Below, piece after piece: positions 24,858 through 33,340 of a stretch of DNA of 64,000 nucleotides (its first letter is position 1; every line of letters starts with the position of its first letter). Both the position numbers and the translations under genes were made by a program. The stretch comes from Streptomyces sp. Ag109_O5-1 (GTDB taxonomy: Bacteria > Actinomycetota > Actinomycetes > Streptomycetales > Streptomycetaceae), in contig NZ_RKQF01000001.1 in NCBI RefSeq assembly GCF_003814875.1, positions 1,798,001 to 1,862,000 of the forward strand. Reading direction: 5' to 3'. Below the pieces are notes generated by a model. It was not told where the DNA came from, did no database searches, and was given only the letters and a program-made list of their open reading frames with translations.

Positions 24858-25751
24858 CTATACGGGCCGTACCGCCGTGTGGACCGTCCGGGCGCCGAGG
24901 ACGAACACGTCGGACCTGTGGTGCAGGCTCGCCGGGTCGGCCGGGTCGAGGAGCCGGTCCAGGGTGGCCCGGTCGTCGGTGTCGAGTCCCTCGCCGACCG
25001 TGTCGCGCAGCCGGGAGAAGATCTCGACGGCGTAGCTGCGGGCCCGGTCGGAGGCCGGAGCGGGCAGGTCGATGAGGAAGCTGCGGCTGCGGGTGTACTT
25101 GAGTCCGGCGGCCGCCAGCAGCGCCGGCCAGTCCTCGGCCTCGGTGACCGAGTCGGGCAGTTCGGTGCGCATCCGCTCGAACCACTCCTCCTGCACCGCG
25201 TCCAGCCGCGCCTGGAGCCCGGGCCGGCCGATGCCGATGTCGCGGGGCAGGAAACGGCTGGGCAGGCCGCCTTCGAGGATGGCCAGGGTGCCACCGGGGG
25301 CCAGCCGCTCGCCGAAGGCGGTGAGCGCGGCCCGCTGGTCGCCGAGGTGGTGCAGGCTGTGCCCGGCCCACAGGAGATCCGCCGGGTAGTCCAACTGGTC
25401 CAGCACACCCGGGAGTTCACCGGCGAGGACACCGAAGCGGTCGCCCACGCCCTGCCGCTCGGCGCGGGCCCTGGCCCGGTCGAGGAGCGGTTCGCTGCCG
25501 TCCACGGCGAGCACCCGCGCATCGGGGAAGGCCTCGGCGAACAGGCACGACACCACCCCGGGCCCGCTGCCCAGGTCGACGATCAGTCCCGGCTCGGTGA
25601 CCTCCTTGCCGAGCCAGCCCAGGACGTTCTCGTAGAGGGGGGCGAAGAGCTCCGCCTGTGACTCCAGGTGCCCGGCCATCTCGCCCCAGTCGATGTCCGT
25701 GTCGGAGTGCGGGTGCGTGTGCTCGTGCTTGTGGTGGTGATCGTGCGCCAT
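24858..25751 (-). CDS. Class I SAM-dependent methyltransferase with His-rich N-terminus
   Basis: A 297-residue protein. The SAM-binding motif I is LIVDLGSGPGVVSCLFAEAFP, with VLAVDGSEPLLDRAR next and AGHSLHHLGDQRAAL as the motif-IV region. The first 16 residues, MAHDHHHKHEHTHPHS, are almost all His or acidic, which suggests metal binding or a metal-responsive tail. The methyl acceptor is unknown. It is divergent from the PhyH-type dioxygenase at 25876, 124 bp away. The ATG at 25751 is supported by the lack of upstream family-like sequence. Confidence 0.85.
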   Translation of the reverse strand: MAHDHHHKHEHTHPHSDTDIDWGEMAGHLESQAELFAPLYENVLGWLGKEVTEPGLIVDLGSGPGVVSCLFAEAFPDARVLAVDGSEPLLDRARARAERQGVGDRFGVLAGELPGVLDQLDYPADLLWAGHSLHHLGDQRAALTAFGERLAPGGTLAILEGGLPSRFLPRDIGIGRPGLQARLDAVQEEWFERMRTELPDSVTEAEDWPALLAAAGLKYTRSRSFLIDLPAPASDRARSYAVEIFSRLRDTVGEGLDTDDRATLDRLLDPADPASLHHRSDVFVLGARTVHTAVRPV

Positions 25752-25875
25752 GGGGAGCAGCCTCTCGTCCGGGTGCCGCCAGCGTGCTCCGGCGCACCGT
25801 CCGGAGGCCAGCCGTGTTGCCGGTGCGGCAAAAAACCGGATGCGTACGGCAAGGCGGCCGGGCCACGATGACCGG

Positions 25876-26652
25876 ATGGACGACGAGCTGGTGGAACGCT
25901 TCCTGACCGACGGCTTCGTGAAGATCGAGGGCGCGGTCCCGCCGCGGGTCGCCGAGGACTGCGCCCGGCTGCTGTGGCGGGAGACGGGGTACGACCCGGA
26001 CGACCCCGGCAGCTGGCAGGACCCGGTGGTGTGGGTGGCCGGCATGGCGCAAGGCCCGTTCGCGGCGGCCGCCAACTCCCCCGAACTGCACCGGGCGTTC
26101 GATCTGCTGGTGGGCGAGGACCGCTGGGTGCCACGGTATTCGCTGGGAAGTTTTCCGCTGCGGTTCCCGCATCCGGAGGAGCCGGACGACGCCGGCTGGC
26201 ACATAGAAGGCAGCTACCTCCCGGACGGCGTCGAGACCCGCTGGTACCACACGAACCTGCGCTCCCGCGACCGCGCGCTGCTGATGCTGTTCCTCTTCTC
26301 CGAGGTGACCGAGCAGGACGCGCCCACCCGTATCCGCGTCGGCTCGCACCTCGACATCCCGGCGGTGCTGGAGCCGTACGGCGAGGAGGGCGTGTCGATG
26401 CTGGAGATCGCCCCGGAGGTCGTCGAGGCCTCCGCACACCGCCCGCTCGCGTACGCCACCGGCCGCCCGGGGGACGTCTACCTCTGCCACCCCTTCCTGG
26501 TGCACGCGGCCCAGCCGCACCACGGCACCCGCCCCCGCTTCCTGGCCCAGCCACCACTGATGCCGGCCGCCCCCTACGAACTGGAGCGGCCGGACGGAAA
26601 CTACTCACCGGTGGAGATCGCCATCCGCCGGGGCCTGTCCCGCGCCCCGTAG
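25876..26652 (+). CDS. Phytanoyl-CoA dioxygenase (PhyH) family protein
   Basis: A 258-residue Fe(II)/2-oxoglutarate oxygenase-like protein. The candidate iron facial triad is His109-x-Glu111 (GWHIEGSY; most relatives have His-x-Asp) with distal His210 (CHPFLVHAAQPH), and an Arg near 219 would bind 2-oxoglutarate. The substrate is unknown. The ATG at 25876 starts MDDELVERFLTDGFVKIEG, the usual PhyH opening. The final codons and the TAG stop are part of dispersed repeat copy B, so the C-terminus has been shaped by that element. Confidence 0.85.
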   Translation: MDDELVERFLTDGFVKIEGAVPPRVAEDCARLLWRETGYDPDDPGSWQDPVVWVAGMAQGPFAAAANSPELHRAFDLLVGEDRWVPRYSLGSFPLRFPHPEEPDDAGWHIEGSYLPDGVETRWYHTNLRSRDRALLMLFLFSEVTEQDAPTRIRVGSHLDIPAVLEPYGEEGVSMLEIAPEVVEASAHRPLAYATGRPGDVYLCHPFLVHAAQPHHGTRPRFLAQPPLMPAAPYELERPDGNYSPVEIAIRRGLSRAP

Positions 26653-26699
26653 GGGCGCTGGGGGAGGAACTGCGCGACCAGCCACACACGGCCCGCAGC
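26642..26699 (+). repeat. Dispersed 3'-end repeat, copy B (overlaps the PhyH stop codon)
   Basis: GCGCCCCGTAGGGGCGC is followed by the tail GGAACTGCGCGACCAGCCAC and ends GGCCCGCAG. The TAG stop of the PhyH gene lies in the hairpin loop. On the other side is the 3' end of the convergent GH6 gene at 26714, so the element lies between two convergent genes. Confidence 0.85.
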
Positions 26700-26713
26700 T
26701 CCCCACCCGCCCA

Positions 26714-28435
26714 CTACGACAACGGCGGGTACGCGTTGGCCATCAGCTGCTGGAACTGCGCGGAGAACCAGTGCCCGGACAGCGGCGCGTTCGGCAGGGC
26801 GCCGGACATGTTGTTGCCGTTACGGGCGTTGCCCGTGTACGTCGGGTCGCACATCTGGTCGAAGCCCTTGCCCTCGTCGTTCGGGATGGCCGAGCTGGAA
26901 CCGTCCGACTCCCCCGGGGGCTTCATCCACACATAGGCATCGACCCCGGCGGCCGGGCTGGCCTGCGGGCGCTCGCCGAGGCCGGCTCCGGCCTGGTTGC
27001 ACCAGTTGCCCACGTGGATCCGGCGGTCGTAACGTCCGCCGTCGACATACGCGTCCACGCTGGTCGTCGGGCCGGGGCCGGTCGGCCTCGCACTGCCGCC
27101 CCAGCCGTTGCGGGAGGTGTCGATCAGCATGCCGATACCGGAGTTGAAGCCGACCGAGACCAGTTCCGTGCGGAACGCCTGGGCGAAGGACAGCTCGTCG
27201 ACGTAGCGGTTCCAGTCGACCCACTTGGACTGGCGCACGGAGGTGCCGTTCACCGAGTCGTTGATGGTGAAGTTGTTCTCCTTCAGGGCGCTGTAGTTGG
27301 CCGTGTTGGTGATGAAGCCCTGGACGTCGTCGACGGTCGCGCCCTCGGCGGTGGCGGCCTGGTGGAGGACCTGGGCGGAGGGGGCGAAGTTGTCGTCCCA
27401 GCCGAGCCAGCCGTGGTGGCCGGCGTCCAGGTAGTTGTAGACGTTGGGGATGGCGCCGAGTTTGGCCAGGGCGTAGCCGACGCCCTTCACGTAGTTGCCG
27501 TTGGCGAGCATGGTGTTGCAGTTGGCGGTGGCGGTGGCGCGGCTGCCGGTGTTGGTGACCAGGTTGGGCAGCGAGTCGAGCTCGATGGTGGTGACGATCC
27601 GCAGCGAGGCGTACTTGCTGTCGGAGAGGATCGCCGCGATCGGGTCGATGAACTGCGTCTTGTACTTGTCGATCTCCGTCGGGCCGATCTCGCCGTTGGA
27701 GGCGAGGGCCGAGCAGTCGCGTCCGGGCAGGTCGTAGACGACCAGCTGGACGACTTCCTCGCCGCTGCCCTTCTGCGCGAGGGCCGCGTCCAGGTGGTCG
27801 CGCAGGCCCATGCCGCCATTGACGCCGTTGATCGCGGCGATACGGTCGAGCCAGACCCCGGTGGGCTGGTTGGAGACCCGGGTGCCGCCCGGTTCGGCGG
27901 CGGCCTTCGCGGACCACTCCGGGTTCACGTACACCTTGGCGCCGGAGTACGGGTTGTCGACACGGGTGCCGGTACCACCGCCACCCCCGCCAGAACCTCC
28001 ACCACCACTCCCGTCGTCGACATTGCAGGTGACGCCGTCGAGGGTGAAGGCGGTCGGGATCGCGTTGGTGCCGCTGTACGTCCCGTTGAAGCCGAAGCTG
28101 ACCGAACCGCCGGTCGCCAGCGCGCCGTTGTAGGTCTCGTTGTTCGCGGTGACGGCGGTACCGCTCTGGGTCAGCTTGGTGTTCCAGTAGCTGCTCACCG
28201 TCTGGTTCCCGGCGTACGACCACTTCACCGACCAACTCGACTTCGCCGCCGCGTTGTTGGTGACCGTGACGGCGGCCGTGAAGCCGGAGCCCCAGTCGTT
28301 CTGGATCTTGTAGTCGACGGTACAGGGAATCGCGGAGATCGCCGCCTGGGAGGAGGGGGTCACGGCGACCGCCGGACCCGAGACCCCGGCGACCAGCGCC
28401 AGGGCGGCGAGTACCGCTGTTCTGGTACGACTCAT
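26714..28435 (-). CDS. Secreted CBM2-GH6 cellulase (exo-cellobiohydrolase type)
   Basis: A 573-residue exported protein. A signal peptide covers about 1-31, a CBM2 cellulose-binding domain about 36-137 (CTVDYKIQNDWGSGF...TLDGVTCNV), a glycine/serine linker about 141-155, and a GH6 domain about 160-573. GH6 blocks include VVYDLPGRDCSALASNGE, YLDAGHHGWLGW and the loop region IDTSRNGWGG. The long form with loops around the tunnel matches Cel6B-type exocellulases acting from non-reducing ends; the exo mode is inferred. The ATG at 28435 follows AAGGAAA. The GH5 gene is 48 bp upstream, so one transcript may serve both. Confidence 0.93.
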   Translation of the reverse strand: MSRTRTAVLAALALVAGVSGPAVAVTPSSQAAISAIPCTVDYKIQNDWGSGFTAAVTVTNNAAAKSSWSVKWSYAGNQTVSSYWNTKLTQSGTAVTANNETYNGALATGGSVSFGFNGTYSGTNAIPTAFTLDGVTCNVDDGSGGGGSGGGGGGTGTRVDNPYSGAKVYVNPEWSAKAAAEPGGTRVSNQPTGVWLDRIAAINGVNGGMGLRDHLDAALAQKGSGEEVVQLVVYDLPGRDCSALASNGEIGPTEIDKYKTQFIDPIAAILSDSKYASLRIVTTIELDSLPNLVTNTGSRATATANCNTMLANGNYVKGVGYALAKLGAIPNVYNYLDAGHHGWLGWDDNFAPSAQVLHQAATAEGATVDDVQGFITNTANYSALKENNFTINDSVNGTSVRQSKWVDWNRYVDELSFAQAFRTELVSVGFNSGIGMLIDTSRNGWGGSARPTGPGPTTSVDAYVDGGRYDRRIHVGNWCNQAGAGLGERPQASPAAGVDAYVWMKPPGESDGSSSAIPNDEGKGFDQMCDPTYTGNARNGNNMSGALPNAPLSGHWFSAQFQQLMANAYPPLS

Positions 28436-28483
28436 GAGTGCGGGTTTCCTTCTTCTTCGGTGGAACTTCTTCGGTGGGCGTGC

Positions 28484-29959
28484 TTACGGGTTGATCGCCT
28501 GGAGGTGGTCGCGCAGCCCGACGCCGTACGCCGTCGGCGTACCGCTGTAGTCGGAGATCAGCGACGGACCGGAGGAGCAGTCCCAGGTGTTCCAGGTCCA
28601 GCCCAGGTAGGAGAGGCCGCGGTCGTCGAACCACTTCATGACCTGGTCGACGAACGCGTGCGAGCAGGTGTTCTCACCGATCTCCCCGGCGACCAGCGGC
28701 GCCTGGGCAGCGACCGGGGCGAGGCTGGAGTTCCAGCAGCTCTCACTCGCGCAGGTGTTGAAGTTGTAGACGTGGTAGGAGGCGACGAGATTGCCGGCCG
28801 GGTCGGTGGGCCTGTACGTCAGCCACTGGCTGAGGTCGTTGGAGTACGCGAGCCCGCCGATCATGATGACGTTCTTGGCGCCGGCGCCCCGGATGCTGTC
28901 CACCAGGTCCTGCATACCGGCGACCTGGTAGCCGATGCCGGGGCAGGTGCCGCCGTCGCGCCAGCACTGCCAGGCCTGGGTGGTGGTGGCGGTCGCCCGG
29001 TCCGCGTACGGCTCGTTGAACAGGTCGAACACGGCCGCCGGGTCGTCCTTGAAGGTGCCGGCCACCGAGGACCAGAAGGACGGGGTGTACTGGGCGTCGG
29101 GCATCGGCTTCTGGCAGGTGGCGTGCACGTCGGAGCAGCCCGCCGAGTTGCCGGTGTACTGGCCGTAGGTCCAGTGCAGGTCGAGGATCGGCGTCATGCC
29201 GAACGACTCGACGCGGGCCACCAGCTCCTTGACCGCGTTGATGTAATTGGCGCCCCCGTACTCGGACTTGACGTTGGACAGGCCGAGCCAGCACTCCTCG
29301 TTGAGGGGGATGCGGACGGCGTTGGCCTTCCAGTCGGCGATCGCCCTGATGGCGGCGTCGTCGACCGGGCCGTCCCAGATGCCGTAGCCCTGTACGCACA
29401 TGAACTCGCCGCCGGAGCGGTTCACGCCGAGCAGGCGGTGGGCCGTGCCGTCGGCGTCCACGAGCTTGGCGCCGGACACGTGCAGGGCCGGTGCCGTCCC
29501 GGTGGCGGGCGGCTCGGTCGGCGTCGGGGTCGGAGTGGGCTCCGTGTCGACGTTGCAGGTCGTGCCGTTGAGCTTGAAGGTCGTCGGCACGGTGTTGCTC
29601 CCCGACCAGGAGCCGAGAAAGCCGGCGCTGACGCTCGCGCCGGTGGCGAGGGAGCCGTTCCAGCTCTCGTTCACGGCGGTGACCGCCGTACCGGACTGGG
29701 ACCACTTGGCGTTCCAGCCCTGGGTGACCTTCTGGCCGCCTCCGAAGTCGAAGGCGAGGCTCCAACTGCTCACGGCAGCCATGTTGTTGGTGATGGTCAC
29801 GGAGCCCTGGAAGCCGGTGTCCCACTGGCTGGTGACCGTGTACTCGACCGTGCACGCGGGTGTGGCGCCGGACGCCGATACCACCGGCACCAGCGCGGCC
29901 CCGACGAGGGCGACCGCACCGGTGACGGCTAAAAGAACTGAACGCGGGGGGTGTCGCAT
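28484..29959 (-). CDS. Secreted CBM2-GH5 endoglucanase
   Basis: A 491-residue exported protein. A signal peptide covers about 1-32, CBM2 about 34-138, a short Pro/Thr linker about 141-155 (EPTPTPTPTEPP), and a GH5 barrel about 160-490. The acid/base Glu is in VFDLFNEPYAD and the nucleophile Glu in LVAGEIGENTC. It cleaves beta-1,4-glucan chains internally outside the cell. The ATG at 29959 is preceded by AAGGAG. A degenerate CebR-type box lies 50 bp upstream and a perfect one 194 bp upstream. It is read divergently from the GH48 gene. Confidence 0.93.
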   Translation of the reverse strand: MRHPPRSVLLAVTGAVALVGAALVPVVSASGATPACTVEYTVTSQWDTGFQGSVTITNNMAAVSSWSLAFDFGGGQKVTQGWNAKWSQSGTAVTAVNESWNGSLATGASVSAGFLGSWSGSNTVPTTFKLNGTTCNVDTEPTPTPTPTEPPATGTAPALHVSGAKLVDADGTAHRLLGVNRSGGEFMCVQGYGIWDGPVDDAAIRAIADWKANAVRIPLNEECWLGLSNVKSEYGGANYINAVKELVARVESFGMTPILDLHWTYGQYTGNSAGCSDVHATCQKPMPDAQYTPSFWSSVAGTFKDDPAAVFDLFNEPYADRATATTTQAWQCWRDGGTCPGIGYQVAGMQDLVDSIRGAGAKNVIMIGGLAYSNDLSQWLTYRPTDPAGNLVASYHVYNFNTCASESCWNSSLAPVAAQAPLVAGEIGENTCSHAFVDQVMKWFDDRGLSYLGWTWNTWDCSSGPSLISDYSGTPTAYGVGLRDHLQAINP

Positions 29960-30008
29960 GAGCGACTCCTTGCAGCTCGGGCGCGTCGTGACGGACGCGT
30001 CGACTGAA

Positions 30009-30022
30009 CGGAATCGCTCCCA
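30009..30022. promoter_or_regulatory. Degenerate CebR-type operator before GH5
   Basis: CGGAATCGCTCCCA matches 11 of 14 positions of the CebR box TGGGAGCGCTCCCA. It shares a further CTGGT downstream with the perfect box at 30153. It lies 50 bp before the GH5 start. Confidence 0.55.
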
Positions 30023-30152
30023 CTGGTGCGAAGGAAGGTAGCGCCAAGTGACAGCAAAGAACAGGGGAGTTGCTTGACTTTTCGGCGGGCTGATCCGTCG
30101 AATCTTTTCGACTCTTCAACCACCTTGACCGTCCCATCCCTCGTCTCCACTA

Positions 30153-30166
30153 TGGGAGCGCTCCCA
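30153..30166. promoter_or_regulatory. CebR box (perfect palindrome) before GH48
   Basis: TGGGAGCGCTCCCA is the exact 14-bp palindrome recognised in Streptomyces by the LacI-family repressor CebR, which is released by cello-oligosaccharides. It is centred 62 bp before the GH48 ATG and in the shared region with GH5, so it can couple both transcripts to cellobiose uptake. Confidence 0.93.
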
Positions 30167-30221
30167 CTGGTTCAAGCCTTGACTTCTTCCCCGAGCCGCA
30201 AGCGCAAGGAGGAACCAGCAC

Positions 30222-33158
30222 ATGCATCCCGCACATCCCGGAGGCCCCGTAAGGAGGCGCAGAGCCGTACGGCGGTTGTGGACCGCCGTCGTCGCTGCCC
30301 TCGCCCTGCCGCTGTCGATGCTCGCCACCGGAACGACCCCCGCCCAGGCGGCGACGGTCCAGTGCAGCGTGGACTACAAGACCAACGACTGGGGCACCGG
30401 CTTCACCGCCGACCTCACCCTCACCAACCGCGGTACGGACGCGATCAACGGCTGGACGCTGACGTACGCGTACACGGGCAACCAGAAGCTGTCCAACGGC
30501 TGGAACGGCACCTGGTCCCAGTCCGGCACCTCGATCACCGTGCAGAACGCGTCGTACAACGGCACGATCGCGGCCGGCGCGGCGGTGTCGACGGGCGCCC
30601 AGTTCTCGTACACCGGCAGCAACGCTGCGCCGACGAGCTTCGCGGTCAACGGTACGACCTGCGCCGGCGCGCACCAGCCGCCGGTGACCGTGCTGACCAG
30701 CCCGACGGCCGGCGCGGTGTACACGCAGGGCGATGCGGTGCCGCTGGCGGCGACCGCGGCGGCGGCCGACGGAGCGACGATCAGCAAAGTGGAGTTCTAC
30801 GACGACACCACGCTGCTGGGGACGGACACCTCATCGCCCTACTCGCTCTCGGTCTCAAGTTTGACCGTGGGCAGTCATTCCCTGGTGGCGAAGGCGTACG
30901 ACAGCCTGGGCGCGTCCGCGTCGTCGACACCGGTCGGCATCACGGTCGCCTCGGGTCCCGCGGTGGTCGCCTCGCCCACGCAGCTGGGCATCGAGCAGGG
31001 TGCGACCGGCAGCTTCGGGGTGAGCCTGTCGAAGCAGCCGAGCGCCAGCGTGACGGTGGCCGTGGCCCGTACGAACGGCAACACCGGGCTGTCGGTGAGC
31101 GCCGGTGCGTCGCTGACGTTCACACCGTCCAACTGGAGCACCGCGCAGGACGTGACCGTGGCCGCGGACTCCTCCGGCACGGGCACCGCGACCTTCACCG
31201 CGTCCGCGACCGGTTACACCAGCGCGGCGGTGACCGTCACGGAGCTCGCCGCGTCGAAGGCGTACGACGCCCGCTTCCTGGACCTCTACGGGAAGATCAC
31301 CGACCCGGCGAACGGCTACTTCTCCCCCGAGGGCATCCCCTACCACTCGGTCGAGACGCTGATCGTCGAGGCCCCGGACCAGGGCCACGAGACCACGTCG
31401 GAGGCGTACAGCTACCTTCTCTGGCTGCAGGCCATGTACGGCAAGGTCACCGGTGACTGGTCCAAGTTCAACGGTGCGTGGGCGCTCATGGAGAAGTACA
31501 TGATCCCGACCCACGCCGACCAGCCGACCAGCTCCTTCTACAACGCGTCCAAACCGGCCACGTACGCACCGGAGTTGGACACGCCGAACGAGTATCCAGC
31601 GAAGCTGGACACGTCGGTGTCGGTGGGATCGGATCCCATCGCCGCCGAACTGAAGTCCGCGTACGGTTCGGACGACGTGTACGGCATGCACTGGCTGGAG
31701 GACGTCGACAACGTCTACGGCTACGGTGACACGCCGGGCGGAGGGTGCGAGGCGGGTCCGACCGCAGACGGGCCGTCGTACATCAACACCTTCCAGCGCG
31801 GTGCGCAGGAGTCGGTGTGGGAGACGGTTCCGCAGCCGACCTGCGACGCCTTCAAGTACGGCGGTAAGAACGGGTACCTGGACCTGTTCACCGGCGACTC
31901 GTCCTACGCCAAGCAGTGGAAGTACACGGACGCCCCGGACGCCGACGCGCGTGCGGTGCAGGCCGCGTACTGGGCGGACGTGTGGGCGAAGGAGCAGGGC
32001 AAGGGCAGCGACGTCTCCGCCACCGTGGGCAAGGCGGCGAAGATGGGCGACTACCTGCGCTACGCCATGTACGACAAGTATTTCAAGAAGATCGGCAACT
32101 GTGTGGGCCCGTCGACCTGTGCGGCCGGCACCGGCAAGGACGCCTCGCACTATCTGCTCTCCTGGTACTACGCGTGGGGCGGGGCGACCGACACCAGCGC
32201 GGGCTGGGCGTGGCGGATCGGGTCGAGCCATGTGCACGGGGGATACCAGAACCCGCTCGCCGCGTACGCGCTGAGCTCGTACGCCGATCTGAAGCCCAAG
32301 TCGGCGACGGGTGCCACCGATTGGGGCACGTCCCTGACCCGGCAGCTGGAGTTCTACCGCTGGCTGCAGTCGTCGGAGGGCGCCATCGCCGGTGGCGCGA
32401 CGAACAGTTGGCAGGGGCGGTACGCGAGCCCGCCGTCGGGGACGTCGACGTTCTACGGCATGTACTACGACTGGGAGCCGGTGTACCACGACCCGCCGTC
32501 CAACCAGTGGTTCGGCTTCCAGGCCTGGTCGATGGAGCGGGTCGCCGAGTACTACCAGCAGACCGGCAACGCGAGCGCCAAGGCGATCCTCGACAAGTGG
32601 GTGGCGTGGGCGCTGTCCAAGACCACGATCAACCCGGACGGCACGTATCTGATCCCGTCGACGCTTCAGTGGTCGGGCCAGCCCGACACCTGGAACGCGT
32701 CGAGTCCCGGCTCCAACAGCGGACTTCACGTCACGGTCGCCGACTACACCGACGACGTGGGCGTGGCGGCCGCGTATGCCAGGACGTTGACGTACTACGC
32801 CGCCAAGTCCGGTGACGCGACGGCGAAGTCGACGGCCAAGGCGCTGCTCGACGGCATGTGGGACCACTACCAGGACAGCCTGGGGATCGCAGTGCCGGAG
32901 ACGCGGGCCGACTACAACCGGTTCGGGGACGCGGTGTACGTCCCGAGCGGGTGGAGCGGGACGATGCCGAACGGGGACGCGGTCAACTCGTCGTCGACGT
33001 TCGCCTCGTTGCGGAGCTTCTACAAGAACGACCCTGCGTGGTCGAAGATCCAGAGCTATCTGGCGGGCGGGGCCGCGCCCGTGTTCACGTATCACCGGTT
33101 CTGGGCCCAGGCCGATATCGCGCTGGCGATGGGGTCGTACGCGGAGCTGCTGGAGTAG
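30222..33158 (+). CDS. Secreted CBM2-GH48 processive cellulase
   Basis: A 978-residue exported protein. A signal peptide covers about 1-43, CBM2 about 46-146 ([14 protein letters not shown]...FAVNGTTC), a Big_9/Ig-like domain about 152-243 ([19 protein letters not shown]), and a second beta-sandwich about 247-345 resembling Calx-beta domains. The GH48 (alpha/alpha)6 barrel is about 350-978. The proton donor Glu is expected in [18 protein letters not shown]48 enzymes act from reducing chain ends and synergise with GH6 exocellulases, one of which is encoded next door. The ATG at 30222 is preceded by AAGGAGG. It sits under the perfect CebR box. Confidence 0.95.
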   Translation: MHPAHPGGPVRRRRAVRRLWTAVVAALALPLSMLATGTTPAQAATVQCSVDYKTNDWGTGFTADLTLTNRGTDAINGWTLTYAYTGNQKLSNGWNGTWSQSGTSITVQNASYNGTIAAGAAVSTGAQFSYTGSNAAPTSFAVNGTTCAGAHQPPVTVLTSPTAGAVYTQGDAVPLAATAAAADGATISKVEFYDDTTLLGTDTSSPYSLSVSSLTVGSHSLVAKAYDSLGASASSTPVGITVASGPAVVASPTQLGIEQGATGSFGVSLSKQPSASVTVAVARTNGNTGLSVSAGASLTFTPSNWSTAQDVTVAADSSGTGTATFTASATGYTSAAVTVTELAASKAYDARFLDLYGKITDPANGYFSPEGIPYHSVETLIVEAPDQGHETTSEAYSYLLWLQAMYGKVTGDWSKFNGAWALMEKYMIPTHADQPTSSFYNASKPATYAPELDTPNEYPAKLDTSVSVGSDPIAAELKSAYGSDDVYGMHWLEDVDNVYGYGDTPGGGCEAGPTADGPSYINTFQRGAQESVWETVPQPTCDAFKYGGKNGYLDLFTGDSSYAKQWKYTDAPDADARAVQAAYWADVWAKEQGKGSDVSATVGKAAKMGDYLRYAMYDKYFKKIGNCVGPSTCAAGTGKDASHYLLSWYYAWGGATDTSAGWAWRIGSSHVHGGYQNPLAAYALSSYADLKPKSATGATDWGTSLTRQLEFYRWLQSSEGAIAGGATNSWQGRYASPPSGTSTFYGMYYDWEPVYHDPPSNQWFGFQAWSMERVAEYYQQTGNASAKAILDKWVAWALSKTTINPDGTYLIPSTLQWSGQPDTWNASSPGSNSGLHVTVADYTDDVGVAAAYARTLTYYAAKSGDATAKSTAKALLDGMWDHYQDSLGIAVPETRADYNRFGDAVYVPSGWSGTMPNGDAVNSSSTFASLRSFYKNDPAWSKIQSYLAGGAAPVFTYHRFWAQADIALAMGSYAELLE

Positions 33159-33180
33159 TTCGGCCGCCGGTTCGTCGTAG

Positions 33181-33249
33181 CTGGTCGCGCAGTTCCTCCC
33201 CCGGCCTTCGGCTGGGGGTACCCCCAGCGCCCCTGACGGGGCGCTGCAG
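33181..33249 (-). repeat. Dispersed 3'-end repeat, copy C (reverse, with inserted palindrome)
   Basis: Read on the minus strand it has the CGCCCCG...GGGGCG hairpin and the tail GGAACTGCGCGACCAGC. Between them lies a further perfect 18-bp palindrome, GCTGGGGGTACCCCCAGC (33211-33228). It is 22 bp after the GH48 stop with its tail facing that gene. Confidence 0.85.
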
Positions 33250-33301
33250 CCGGGCCGTCCTCACCCGCACTGAGGACTGCCCGGCATCTCTCACCTCTTC
33301 C

Positions 33302-33315
33302 GGAAAGCGCTTACC
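33302..33315. promoter_or_regulatory. LacI-type operator candidate before GH74
   Basis: GGAAAGCGCTTACC is a near palindrome centred on AAGCGCTT, the core favoured by many LacI-family sugar repressors. It differs from the CebR box. It lies 26 bp before the GTG of the GH74 gene, in the position expected for repression. Confidence 0.55.
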
Positions 33316-33340
33316 GTCCCCCTCACGGAAAGGACATCCC

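Noticed and set aside
26771..29932. Plus-strand open frame of about 1050 codons opposite GH6 and GH5
   Set aside because: Composition-driven antisense frame; the minus strand encodes two complete CBM2 cellulases with ribosome sites.
30009..30022. Reading the degenerate box as a second perfect CebR site
   Set aside because: It matches only 11 of 14 positions, so it is reported as degenerate.
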